The position numbers and the translations under genes were made by a program. Below, one piece after another: positions 12,001-24,000 of a stretch of DNA of 38,594 bases. Under the pieces are notes generated by a model that ran no database searches, was not told the origin of the DNA, and worked only from the letters and a program-made list of their open reading frames with translations. Position 1 is the first letter of the stretch. Every line of letters starts with the position of its first letter. This DNA comes from Planctomycetaceae bacterium (GTDB lineage Bacteria > Planctomycetota > Planctomycetia > Pirellulales > UBA1268), in contig JAJTED010000004.1 in NCBI GenBank assembly GCA_021300535.1, positions 1 through 38,594 on the forward strand, given 5' to 3'.

Positions 12001-15000
12001 GTCGACGTCGAAGATCTCGGCGGGCGTGGCGCCGGCGGGACCGCCGTCTTCGGTGAGCGTGTCGAGCAGGACGGCCGTGCCGGCCACGTTCACGCCCACG
12101 GCCTCCGTGAACTGCAGCGTCGAGGACGCGGTGCTCGCGAGATAGCGGATCTCGCCGGCGTCATTGACCTGGGTGACCGTGGCGATGATCTGCCGCGTGG
12201 CGGAGCCGATGTCGGACGCGGCCGTGAGGCCGGTCGTGTCGACCGTCGCCCGGGTGCCACCGGCTGTGAACGTCCGGCTGCCGTTGCTGTCGTCGATCGC
12301 CGTGACCGTCAGGCCGCCAGGGTTCGCCGTGGCCCGGTTGAAGCGGCTGTTGAAGTTCGTGACGGGGACGAATCGCAGTTCCGTGGTGGCGGCGAGAATC
12401 AGCGCCGTCGCGGTCGTGGGCGCGGTGCCCGACGGGCTGACGTCGAACCAGGTGACGCCAGAGTCGGTCGAATACTGCCACCGCCCTTCGGTCGCCTGGT
12501 CGCTGGCGTCGGCCACGATCGCCACACCGGCGAACGACGAGCCGGCAAGGCTGCCGTCCAGGTCGCTGAACTTGCCGCTGAAGATCGTCGCCACCGTCGC
12601 GCCGGTGGGGCTTGTGGCGTCCTCGGCTGACGTCACGGAGCCGTTGCCCGTGAGGGTCGGGGCGTCGTTGGTGTTCGTGACGGTGACGGTGAAGGCGACC
12701 GAGGCCGTCTTGGCGCCGCCCGAGCCCTGGGCCGCCGGACTGCCCGCGTTGCCGTCGTTGAAGATCATCGCGACGGTCGCGGCGCCGGCGAAGTCGTCGT
12801 CGGTGCTGGTGAACGTGACGGCCTTCATCACGGCCTCGACGTCGGCCTTCGTCGCCGTGCCGTTGAACGTGACGACAAGGGTGCCGGACGAGCCGTTGTT
12901 CGTGATCGTGCCGATCACCGTGCCGGACACCGAGATCGTCGAGTTGGTGGCGGTGCCGGAGACCGTCACCGTGCCGGATGTGTTGAACCAGAACCGGTCG
13001 GTGCTCACGGCCGCCGAGTCGCGCCGCACCGTGAGCGTCGCGGAGTTGAACGTGTCTTCGCTCCGCTGGATGAGTTCGACGTCGTCGAGGTCGAGGTTGC
13101 CGTTCGCGTCGAGGATCACGGGCGTGCCGGTCGCGGCCGCGCCGACGCCCTCGGTGTAGGCGACGGAGTCGCCGCCGCCGGTGACGCTCGGTGCGTCGTT
13201 GACCGCCGCGAGCGTGATCGTGACCGTCTGCTGGCTGCTCTCGGCGCCCGCCGCGTCGAGGGCCGTGTAGGCGAAGGTGGACTGGCCGTTGAAGTTCGCG
13301 GCCGGCGTGAACTTCATGCTCGTGGCCTGGGCCACGGTGATCAGGTCGCCGGCGGAGATGGCGACGTTGTCGCTCGTGGTCAGCGTGCCGTTGGCGGGCA
13401 GCGACACGATCCGGTAGCGATTCACGACCGCGTCGGTCGTCGCGTCGGTGCCGGCATCGACGTCGCTCGAGGTCAGCGAGAACGTCAGCAGCGTGTCCTC
13501 GGTGCCGGGCAGGCTGCGGGCGGTCACTGTCGGCGCGTCGTTGACCGGAGTGACGGTGAGGGCGAGGCTGGCCGTGGCCGACTCGGCGCCCCCGAGATCG
13601 CCTGAGTTGCCGAGGTCGTTGACCGTGACGACGAGCGAGTCGGAGCCGTTGAAGTGCGCCACCGGGGTGTAGCTGACGCCGGCGTCGAGGGCGGCCGTCA
13701 GGGCCGCGACACTGCCTCGGACGGTGACTGCGGCCGTGCCGTTGGCTCCCGCGGTGACGGTGAGGCCGGTGAGGCTCGCGAGGGTGAGCGTGCCCTGCGC
13801 GACCGCAAGGGCGACCTGGATGGTCTGCGAGCCGGCGTCCACGTCGCCGATTGCGATCGCGTTGCCGTTGGCCGCGGAGAGGACGAGCGTCGTGTCTTCA
13901 TTCAGCGACTGGCCCGCGGGCAGCGTGACGGTGGGGGCGTCGTTGACGCTTGCCACGGTAATCGCCACCGTGGCGGTCGACTCCTCGGATGTCGACGTTC
14001 CGGTGTCGGTCAGGCCTGCCACGCTCGGGTCGGTGCCGCGGTTGCCGCCGTCGTTCACGGTGATCGTGAGGGTGTCGGCGCCGGAGTAGTTCGCCGCACC
14101 GCGGTAGACGAGCGTGGCGAGGGCGGCGTTGATGCTCGCGAGCGTGCCGCTGTAGGAGACCGTCGCCGATCCGCTGCTGCCCGTCACGAGCGTCAGCCCC
14201 GTCGTCGTGCCGAGCGAGACGGTGCCCTGTGTGGCGGCGAGCGTGAGTGTGAGCGGGTCGCCGACCAGGGCGTCGGTCTCGGCCACGGAGATGCCCGTGA
14301 TCGCGAGGTTCTGATCCTCGGGCACGGTCTGCGGCCCGGGCACCATGATCGTCGGCGGGTCGTTGACGGGGGTGATCGTGATCGAGAACGTGCCGGTCGG
14401 CTCGTTGCCGCCGCCGCTGTCGGAGAGTGTGAAGGCGAAAGAGTCGGAGGTCGTCTCGCTGCCGTCGTGGACATAGCGGAAGTTGCCGGCGTCGATGTCG
14501 GCCTGGGTGACGCGGCTGCCCACGCCGAGCACGGTGATCGTCGAACCGTCCACGAGCTCCAGCCGGCCGTGCTGCACGTTGGCCGTGATCCGGAACTGCA
14601 GCTGGGCCGCCGTGTTGTCGGAGTCGGTGCCCTGGAGGAGCGTGTTGCCGATGACCAGCGTGGCCGACTCGTAGACCGTGCCGCCGGCGTTGACGGCGAG
14701 AACCGGGTCGTCGTTGAGCGGCGTGACCGTGATCGCGATCGTCCGCTGGAGTGTCGAGTTGACCTGGCCCTGGTTGTCGTCGAGCTCGAGCACGAGCGAG
14801 TCGGAGCGGGTCTCGCCGCCGTCGTGCTGATACCGTAGCCGGCCCGCCGTGACCGTGGCCCGGGGGATGATCGTGGCCGTCGTGGCGACCGTATAGGTGG
14901 CCGGAGCGGCGGCGTCGTAGGTCTGGCCGTCGTTCACGATCCGCACCTCGCCATTGGCCGGCAGCGTGGCGATCCGGAAGGTGAGCGAGTTCGTATCGGC

Positions 15001-18000
15001 GAACGGCACCGGCGGCGTCTGGCCCGCCTTGTCGCCGCCGCCGTCCGCGTCGTACACGCCGGTCGACTGACTGGGCGAGAGCACGGCGCCCAGGTTGAAC
15101 ACCGCGCCCTCGGCGAGGGTGAACCCGGTGGCCTCAAAGCCCGGGGCGTCGTTGACCGGCGTGATGTCGAGATGGAACGTGGCCGTCGTCGCGTTGCCGG
15201 CGCCGTCGCGGGCGGTGAAGCTGAACGAGGTGAGGAAGTCCTCGCCGCCGTGGTGATGGAAGCGGATCCGGCCGGCGATCACGTCGGCCTGCGTGAACGT
15301 GTCGCGGGCCCGGAGCGGGATGGCCGGGCCGCTGGCCGGATGGAAATAAAGTGTGCCGCCGGTCGGGAGGGAGTTGAGCGTGATCGTGATCGCCGCCGGG
15401 GGCGTCGCCAGCGTGGCGGGGTCGTTGTTGGCGTCGGTGATCGAGAGCAGCGTGGCGTCGATCGCGCCGACCGCACCCTCGGCCGACTGGAGCGGAAGGT
15501 TCACCGCGATCGTCGGGCCCGGGTCGGTGACGAAACTGGTCGGCGGCGTATAGCTGCCGGAGAGACCCGTGCCGATCGTGATCGCGAAGGTCTGCACCGC
15601 GAGCGTGACGTTATCGCCGGCGTAGATGCCGCCCGCCCGGTTGTAGAGGGCGTGATTGCCGCCGTCCCGCACGGTGAACGTGAAGGCGTCGGCCGTGGCC
15701 GAGCCCTGATTGAACGCGTAGGCGAGCCGGCCGGCGTCGATGTCGGCCTGGGTGAAGGTGGCCCCCGCGCCGAGCGCGTCACCGGCGAGCCGGAGCACGC
15801 CGTGGGCCGGCACCGACTCCAGCCGGAAGGTGACCACGTTGCTCTCGACGTCGCTCGTGTCGACGTCGGTGGCCTGGAGCAGGGAGCTGGTGATCGTGGC
15901 GGTGCTGGCCCCGCCGCTGGCGAGCGTCAGGCCGTGATTGCGGGCCAGAACGGGGTCGTCGTTGACCGCGCGGACGCGGATCGAGAGCGTGTTGACCGTG
16001 GCCGAGATCGAGGAACTGCCGCCGTTGGTGGTGACGTCGAGCGTGACCCTGGTCTCACCGGCGCTCGAGTCGGAGAGGCCGCCGGCATAGGTGCTGTCGA
16101 GCACGCGGATCTGGAGGACCGGGGGCGTCCCGTTGTAATTGAGCGCTGGCGCGAACCGCACCCTCGCGGCCGCGCCGATCACGAGGGCCGCCGTCGAGTC
16201 GTTCACAACGCCGACGTCGGCCCAGGTTGCCCCCGCATCGCTCGAATACTGCCAACGGCCCTCGGTCGAGGCATTGGCCGTGTTGCCCACGAGCGCGTAG
16301 CCGCCCACGGTCTGGCCGGCATCGGGATCGGTGAACAGGTAGTGGTCGTATTGGGCGAGCGTCAGGCCGTTGTTGTTGGCGAGCAACCCATAGCTCGTCG
16401 GATCCTCGAAGATCTCACCCGAGAGGTTGCGGATGCCGGTCGGGGCCCGGTTCGCCCCGCCCACCGTGAGCGGAATCGCCGTGCTCGACACCACACCGCC
16501 GGCGCCGTCGCGGAGCGTCACGCTGAAGGAGTCGCTGCCGGCCGTGTTGCCGGTGTGGTGGTAGGTGAGGCTGCCGAGGGTGGCGTAGTTGAACGACGAG
16601 CCGACGCCGATCACGACGCCGCCGAACGCCAGATAGCCCTGCGTGGGCACCGACTCGATCCGGAAGACGAGCTGCTGGGCCGTGTTGTCGGGATCCACGA
16701 CCCGGATGGCCGCCGTGCTGAAGGTGAACACACCGCCGACCGGGGGCGTCGCGGCGAGGGGTGTCGAATCACCGGGCACCGTCTGGCCGGGCACGTAGAG
16801 CAGCGGCGGGTCGTTGATCGGCGTGACGTTGAGCCGCAGCGTGCGGCTGGCCGTCGTGCCGCCGGCACCCGCCACCAGGTCGGTGACGGTGTAGGCAAGC
16901 ACCTCCGTGCCGAGCGGCTCGGCGCCGCCGTGGACGTAGCGGACGAGGCCAGCGTTGATGTCGGCCTGCGTGAAGCTGTCGCCCCAGGTGAGCGGCGACC
17001 AGGTCGAGCCGTCCGACTTTTGGAACACGCCGTCGCCGAGAATGCTGCCGCTCTGGACGAGCGTGTAGACGATCTGGGCCGCGGTGGCCTCGACGTCGGT
17101 GATGCTGAGGACCGCGGCGGTCAACGGCGCCGTGGTTCCCTCACCCAACACGAGCGGATGTTCTGCCACAACGACAAACGGGTCGTTCACCGCCGTCACG
17201 CTGGTGGCAACCGCGATGCCGGTCACATCGATGTCGGTGCCGCCGGCGGTGACGTCGGCCGTCCGCCGGCTGGCCGGGTCGGACGTGAAGGTGCGGCTGC
17301 CGCTCGAGTCGAGGGCGTGGACGGTGAGGCTGCCGGGAGTGCCGAAGTAGTCGGCCACCGGCATGAACCGCAGCCGGGCCGTGGCAGGCAGGAGCAGTGC
17401 CGCGGTGGGGCTCACCGAGCCGACCGCCGACCAGGTCGAGCCGGCGTTGAGCGAGTATTGCCAGACGCCCTCGCCGCCGGTCGAGGCATCGGCGCTGATC
17501 GCGATTCCGGCAAGGACGTTGCCATCGGCGTCGGAGTAGTTCGCGAGGAGGCCGGCCACCGAGCCGCCGGCCGGATTCGGGAAGTCCTCGGGGATCGCCG
17601 CGAGCGAAGCCGATCCCGTCACCGGAGCATCGGCGACGTTCGTGACCGTGATCGCCACGGTCTTGGTGTCGCTCTTGGCGACGTCGTTCGAGGCATCGGC
17701 ATCGCCGTCGGCGTTGCCGAGGTCGTTGATCGTGACGGTGAGCGTGTCGGCCCCGAAATAGTCGGCGGTGGGCGTGTAGGTGACCGTCGCCAGGGCGGCA
17801 TTGATCGCCGCGACGGTGCCGTAGACGGTGAGCGAGCCGCTCGCGCCGGCGGTGATCGGGTTGCCGCCGGTGGCCGCGTCGAAGAGGTCGGCGGCCGTGG
17901 CGAGCGCCAGCGTGCCTTGGGTGACCGCGAGCGTGAGCCGCACGCGGGCCGTGTCGGCGTCGGTGTCGGCCACCGCGATGCCGGTGATGCCGAGGCTCGA

Positions 18001-21000
18001 ATCCTCCGCGACCGTCTGGACGCCCGGCACCGTGATCGTGGGGGCGAAGTTGAACGGCGTGACGGTGATCGTGACGGTGCTGGCCGTGCTCTCCGCGTTG
18101 GCCGCGTCGAGGGCCTGGAACTGGAAGGTGACGTCACCGACGAAGTTGGCCGCCGGCGTGAACGTCATGTTCGTCGCCTTGGCGACGGTGATGACGTCAC
18201 TTGCCGACAACACGAGGCCATCCTTGTCGCGGAGCGTGCCGGAGGCGGGCAGGCTCACGATCCGGTAGCGGTTCACCGCCGCATCAGTCGTGGAGCTCGT
18301 GCCGCCGTCGGCGTCGGTGGAGGTGAGGCTGAAGGTGAGCGTGCCGTTCTTGGCGATGGTCCGCGTGGCATCGACGGTGACCGGTGCATCGTTGACGGGT
18401 GTGACGTTGAAGGTGAGCGTATTGGCCGTCGGGTCGAGGTCCACGCCGCCGTCGGTCGTGCCGCCGTCGTCCTTCACGCGGAAGGTGAAGCTGGCGTAGG
18501 CGTTGCCCCTGGCGTTGGCGGCCGGCGTGAAGACGAGGTTGCCGGCGGCGAGGTCCGTGGCGGCGATCTCGGCGCCGGCGGTCACGGCCACGCCCGAGAG
18601 CGTGAGGCTGCCGGCGGCGGGCAGCGTGACGACCCTCACCGCGGCGAGGGCGTTGGCGGGGGTGTCGTTCGGGTCGCTGAAGCCGAAGTCGGCGGCGGTG
18701 AGTGTCCGCGGGGTGTCCTCGTTGATCGTGATCGTCGCGTTCGTGCCGGCCGGAGCGTCGTTGACGGGCGCGACGATCACGGTGAGCGTGAACTCCGCGA
18801 CGTCGGAGTTGTCGTCCACGCCGCCCACGAGCGTGTAGTCGGTCTCGATCCGAACGCGGATCGTGGCCGTTCCCGACCAGCCTGCCGTGGGCACGAAGAC
18901 GAGGTTGTCGAGGAAGCTGTTGACGCTCGCCCGGTTGCCCTGCTGAGCCAGCGGCGTGCCGCTCACGACGCCGGTCGAGAGCGTGCCGCTGCCGGACGTC
19001 AGCTCGACGATCGCCTCCATGGTGCCGCTCTCGGGCTCCGTCACGGTACCGGCTCCGAAGAGCTGGATACCGGACGAATCCTCGAGGCCGCGCAGCGTGT
19101 TCGGCGAAATGCTGAGGGCGGCGTTCGTGAAGCCGGCCCCGTCGGTGACCGCCCCGGCCGCCAGGGTGACCGTGATCAGGCCGAGCCCGGTGGGCGTCAC
19201 CGTGACCCGGTAGTTGTTGCTCGGGAGGGACGGGTTGCCGGCGTCGGCGAGCTGCACGAGGTTCGAGAGCGTGGCGTTCGTCGCCGACAGGTCGGCGAGG
19301 GTGAAATCGCTGACGGCCTCGCTGAAGGCGAAGGTCACAGTGAACGAGGCGACGGCGCTCGTTACCGTCACCGTCGCCGTAGCCGTGACCGTGGGGGCGA
19401 CGTTGTCCAGCGTGTAGATCTCGTTGAGCGCCGCGGCGACGCCGGTGGCGATCGCGGTGCCGCCCAGGTCGGTGATCGTGGGCGAGGCGGCGAGCGCCAG
19501 GCCCAGCGTGCCGTTGGCATTCGCGAGGCTCGCGCCACCGACGGTCACGTCGTAGGTGGAGGCGTTGACCGACGCGACGGCGGTGATCGTGCCGGAGGCC
19601 GCGGCCGTGCCGGTGAGGGCGAAGTCGGGGATGCCCACGCCGGTGACGGCCTCGCTGAACACCACGCGGAAGACGACCGTGTCGTCGCTGGTCACCGGAT
19701 CGGCTCCGGCGGCCCGCGAGACCGACTGGATGGTCGGGGCCCCGCCGCCCGCCACTGCCGCCACACCGATCGTGAACCGCACGCCGGCAGTCCCCGCGGC
19801 ATCGGTGCCGCCGACGGGCACTGACCCGTCCTCCCCGCCGTCACTGACGCTGAAGAGGAACGAGTCGGCGGTGGTGTTGGCGGCAGTGTGGCGATACTTC
19901 AGCCGGCCCGCGTCGATGTCGGCCTGCGTGAACGTGCCGCCCGACGCGAGCGCGGACTCAGAACCGTTGATCGTGCTGCTGCCATCGGTGTCGAGCCAGA
20001 GATCGCCGCGGGTGGGGGCGGTCGTGACGGTGAACGTGACGTCGGCGCCGTCGTCGTCCGGGTCGGCCTCGAGCAGGTAGTCGGCCGTGATCGTCTTCGT
20101 CGCCCCTTGGCCCACCACGAAGGCGGCGAGGGCATCGAACGGGGCGGTCGAGAGCACGTTGCGGCCGAGATCCGTGCTGGAGACCGTCGCCAGCGTGCCG
20201 GCGCTCGTGCGGACCTGCGGCGACGCGTTCGCGCCACCGGAATACGTGAGCGTGAAGTCGGCGAAGCCCGTGCCGCCGAAGCCGTCGGTGGCGAAGACCC
20301 GCACCACGAGCGAGCCCGAACTGCTCGGCAGGTCGGCGTTGAACGTGCCGATGCCGGTGGTGGGGTCATAGCTGAAGGCGAGCCAACTCGGCAGGTCACC
20401 GCCGGCCGCAGGGCTCGCCGACAGGCTGAGCGTGCCGCCGTCGGCATCGGCGAACGCCGTGCGATCGACCGTGAACACCTGCGAGCCGCTCCCGCTGAGC
20501 GTGACGTCCGGCACCGCGCCGGCCGGAGACTCCGCCGGCACGTCGTTGGCATTGAAGATGTCGAGCCGGAAGACGCTGCTGGCCGCGCCGCCGCTGGACG
20601 TGGCGGTGACCTTGAGCCAGAGCGGCCCGGGCACGGCCGCCGCGGGCGGATTGCCGCTGAACGTGTGGGTGGCGGCGTCGAAACTGAGCCAGCCGGGGAG
20701 CGCCGTGCCGTCGGCCTGCGTGGCGGCGTAGGTCAGCGGGGCACTGTTGGGATCGGCGAACGTGTCCGCGGGCACGGTGAACGACTTCTGGCCGGGCCCG
20801 TTGAAGACCTGGTTGGCGATGGGGTTGGCCACGCTCGGGGCGGTGACGGTGGCGGCGAAACTGATCGTGAAGTCGCGCGTGACGGCCGGCGTGCGGCCGT
20901 CCGTGGCAGAGACCCGGATCGCGAGCAAGGAGCCGTCGGCCTGACCGGTCGGCGTGCCGCTGAACGTCCACGTCGTCGGGTTGAAGGTCAGCCAGCCGGG

Positions 21001-24000
21001 CAGCGGCGAGCCATTGGCGAGGGCGGCCGAGACCGTCAGCACGTCCTGATCCGGATCGGTAAACGTGGCCCCCGGGAGCCGGAAGCTCTGGGCCCCGGTG
21101 GTGCTCCACTGCTGGTTGTCGATCGCGGCGGCCACCGGCGGGTTCGACGGGATCGCGAGCAGCGTCGCCTCGGGCCGGTTGACGCTCACGCCGTCGGTCA
21201 CGTTCACCCGCAGCCGGCCGCTTGTCTGGGTCGAGTCCTTCGTGAACTTGAGCCGCCCGGCCGCGATGTCGGCTTGCGTGAAGGTATCGACGGCGTTGGG
21301 ATTCGAGTCGGAGCGGAAGGCGAGCGGCTGCTCAGCGCCGTTGAGCGTGCCGCTCGAGTCGGCGTCGATCCAGAACGTGCCGCCGGAGGGCTCCTCGAGC
21401 AGCGTGAAGACGAGCTGCGCGGCGGTCTGCTGGGCGTCGGCGGCCCGCAGGTTCGCGGTGGTGATCGTCGTCGTGCCGCCCAGGGCCACGTAGAGCGGCG
21501 TGGCATAGACCGATGGGTCGGTCTCGACCACGTCGGTGAGCGTCACGGTGAGCGTCGTCGAGTACGTCAGTCCACCGGAATCGGTGACCTCGACGGTGAT
21601 CGACTGGGTCGGCGCCCGCTCGTAGTCGAGCGTCGCGGTGTCGGACACCTTCACGGTGCCGTCGGGCGTGATGATGAAGCTCGGGTTGCCGGTGATCCGG
21701 AAGCGGACCGTCTCGTTCGAGTTGGGATCGGTCGCGGTGAGCGTGCCCACCACGGTGCCGGTGGCGGAGTTCTCCGCCACGCTGCCGCCGGTGGCCCAGG
21801 CGATCGCCGTCGGGGCGTCGTTGGTGTCGGCGACGTTGAACGTGATCGTGGCGGGGCTCGACGAGGCCGAGCCGTCGCTCACCGTGAAGCCGAGCGTCGC
21901 GTAGCCGGTGCCGAAGGCGTCGGCGACCGGCGTGAACTTCAGGCTTCCCGCCGTGATGTCGGCAAGCAAGATCTGCTGGTTCAGCGAGACCGCGACGTTC
22001 GCGAGCGTGAGGCTGCCCGCCGTGGGCAGCGTCGTGATCGTGATCGACTGCAGCGTGTTGCCCGCATCGACGTCGGCGAACGCGAAATCGGTTGCCGTGA
22101 ACGTGTAGGTCGTGTCCTCGGCGAGGCTGATCGTCTTGCCGGCCGTCGTGGGCGGGTCGTTGACGGCCGTGACGCTGATCGTGGCGGTTTCCTGGGCGGC
22201 GCTGACGGTCGTGTTGCCGCCGGCGGCGAGCGGGTTGGTAGTGCCGCCGGCCGAGCCCGTGCTCTTGTCCCAGGCCCGGTAGCTGAAGGTCGCCGTGCCG
22301 TTGAAATTCGCGTCGGGCACGAACCGCACCGAGTCGGTGCCGTCGAGCAGCCGCGACGAGGCACCGAGCGTGACGACGCCGCGGCTGACGGTGAACGCCG
22401 TCCAGCTGCCGGAGCCGACCTTGTACTGCCACTCGCCGTAGGTATTGTCGACGGTCGTGACCGCGATCGCCTGTGGGGCCGTCGCGGGCGAGAGCACGTC
22501 TGGATCGGTGATGCTCCCGTCGATGACAAGCGAGGACACCGTCGTGTCGGACGGCAGCGGCACCGAGATCGCCAGACCGGGAGTGGTCTCGTACGCGCCG
22601 GAGAGGATTTGAAAGGTCTTCGCGGAGGAGTCCCACGTCACCTCAAGGTAGCCGTAGTTGAACGTGCTCCCGTTGTCATTCGTGAAGCGGAACCCGACGT
22701 AGCTCCCCGGACCAAAGTTTGCCGCGACGTTGCCGAAGTACTGGAACGTCGTTGACTCAAACTGCCACTGAAACGTCGCGCTGCTGGAGATCGAATCGCC
22801 AGCGGCGAAGTTCCGGATACCCGCAAGGGACCCGGTCACCGCGAACTGAAGCTCCGAGCTGCCCGAGGACGGAGAGCCCGCGAGTCCCCAGACGTTGGGG
22901 CTCGCAGAGCCGCTCGTGAAGGCGTTGTAGACCCGCAGGCTCGGACCACTCACGGGGAAGTTCGCGACGTCGGTGACGCTGCCCGCGGACCCGCCGCCGT
23001 TTGGGTTCCCGAGGCTGCCGTACGAGGCGAGGTTGATGCTGACCACCGCCGTGTTGGCCGCATAGGTCATGTCCTCGGCGATGGCGGCGACGACGGGCGC
23101 TCCCGAGATGTCGAGCACCGGTGGGTCGTTGATCGCGACCACGGTGATCGTGACCGTGGCGGCCGAGCCGCTCGTGAGGTTGCCGTCAGTGGCGATGTAA
23201 GAGAAGGTCGCCGAGCCGGTGTAATTTCCGACCGGGGTGAATTCGAGCCGGGCCAGGTCGCCCGCCGTGACGACGGCATTCACGGCAAGCGTGGCACCGT
23301 CGAGCCGCAGGATGCCCGCCGTGGCCGACGGAATCGCGGTGAGCGTGATCGAGGCGAGCGAGTCGAGCTCCGGATCGGCGAACCGGCTCGTGAAATCGGT
23401 GGTGGCGAAGGCCAGCGTGGTGTCTTCCGAGATAGAGGCAGACCAGCTCGTCACCGACGGGGCGGTATTGCCGACGCGGACGGCGATGTTCCGCGACCCC
23501 GAAACGGTCCTGTCGGGGAGCGTCGCCGGGGGGGCGAAGAGCGGGATCGCGAGCGACGTGCCGTCGATGCCGTACTCGATCAGCGAGCCAATGTTCGACT
23601 GGTCGTTCTTGTAGTCGTTGAGCGCGAAGCCGTAGTTGTTCAGGCCGCCGTAATGTTCGGTGCCGCCATTGTCGTTATTCGGCTCACCGGGGCTCCAGAA
23701 CGTGGACGTGGTGAAGTTGGCATCGGTCGTCATGCCGGCCTGGTCGCCGGTCACCCACTGCCAGCCGCCGGCGGGCTCGACACTCGTGTTGGTCTGCTGG
23801 AGACCGACCCACTGGTCGGACTGGTTTCGCAGCCGGTTGAACCAGCCGGCGATCCGCAGCTCGTTGAGGTCCGTCACGCGGGCGAGGTAACCGGTCTGGC
23901 CCTCGTAGGAGGTGCCCGCGGCGTTCGAGGCCGCTCCCTGCCAGGTGCGGCCGGTGGCATCGACGCGGTAGTAGTGGCGGCTGCGGGCGCTGTAGGCGTA

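Larger units (their letters stand above)
8740..23460 (-). repeat. Cadherin-like / Tandem-95 / CSPG repeat array of the giant protein
   Basis: About 4,900 residues of beta-sandwich repeats. Most units open with an N-D-x-P-x-(V/I/L) linker and have NEDT, AEDT or SLNEDT near the start and FTPxAxxxG near the end, which marks the Tandem-95 or cadherin-like class. At least seven units instead carry the CSPG/cadherin_3 motif (F/V)TQAD(I/V)xAG(R/L/N), for example near 21,280, 19,930, 16,965, 15,750, 15,280 and 14,500. Units near 19,400-19,750 are Ig-like ('VVFRVVFSEAVTGVG'). Repeats of about 46 residues with LEGVAISAFDTK- or LAGIAISADAS-type cores plus W(Q/E)(Y/V)S occur near 11,300-11,500, 12,400-12,550, 16,200-16,400 and 17,400-17,580. 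The array probably forms a calcium-stiffened rod. Confidence 0.85.

Noticed and set aside
15172-19824. Plus-strand ORF of 1,550 codons
   Set aside because: It is Arg/Gly/Asp/Val-rich low-complexity sequence lying wholly antisense to the giant gene. It arises because the sense strand almost never uses codons whose complement is a stop.
19888-22755. Plus-strand ORF of 955 codons
   Set aside because: Antisense to the CSPG/Ig part of the giant gene, with shadow-type composition and no domain.
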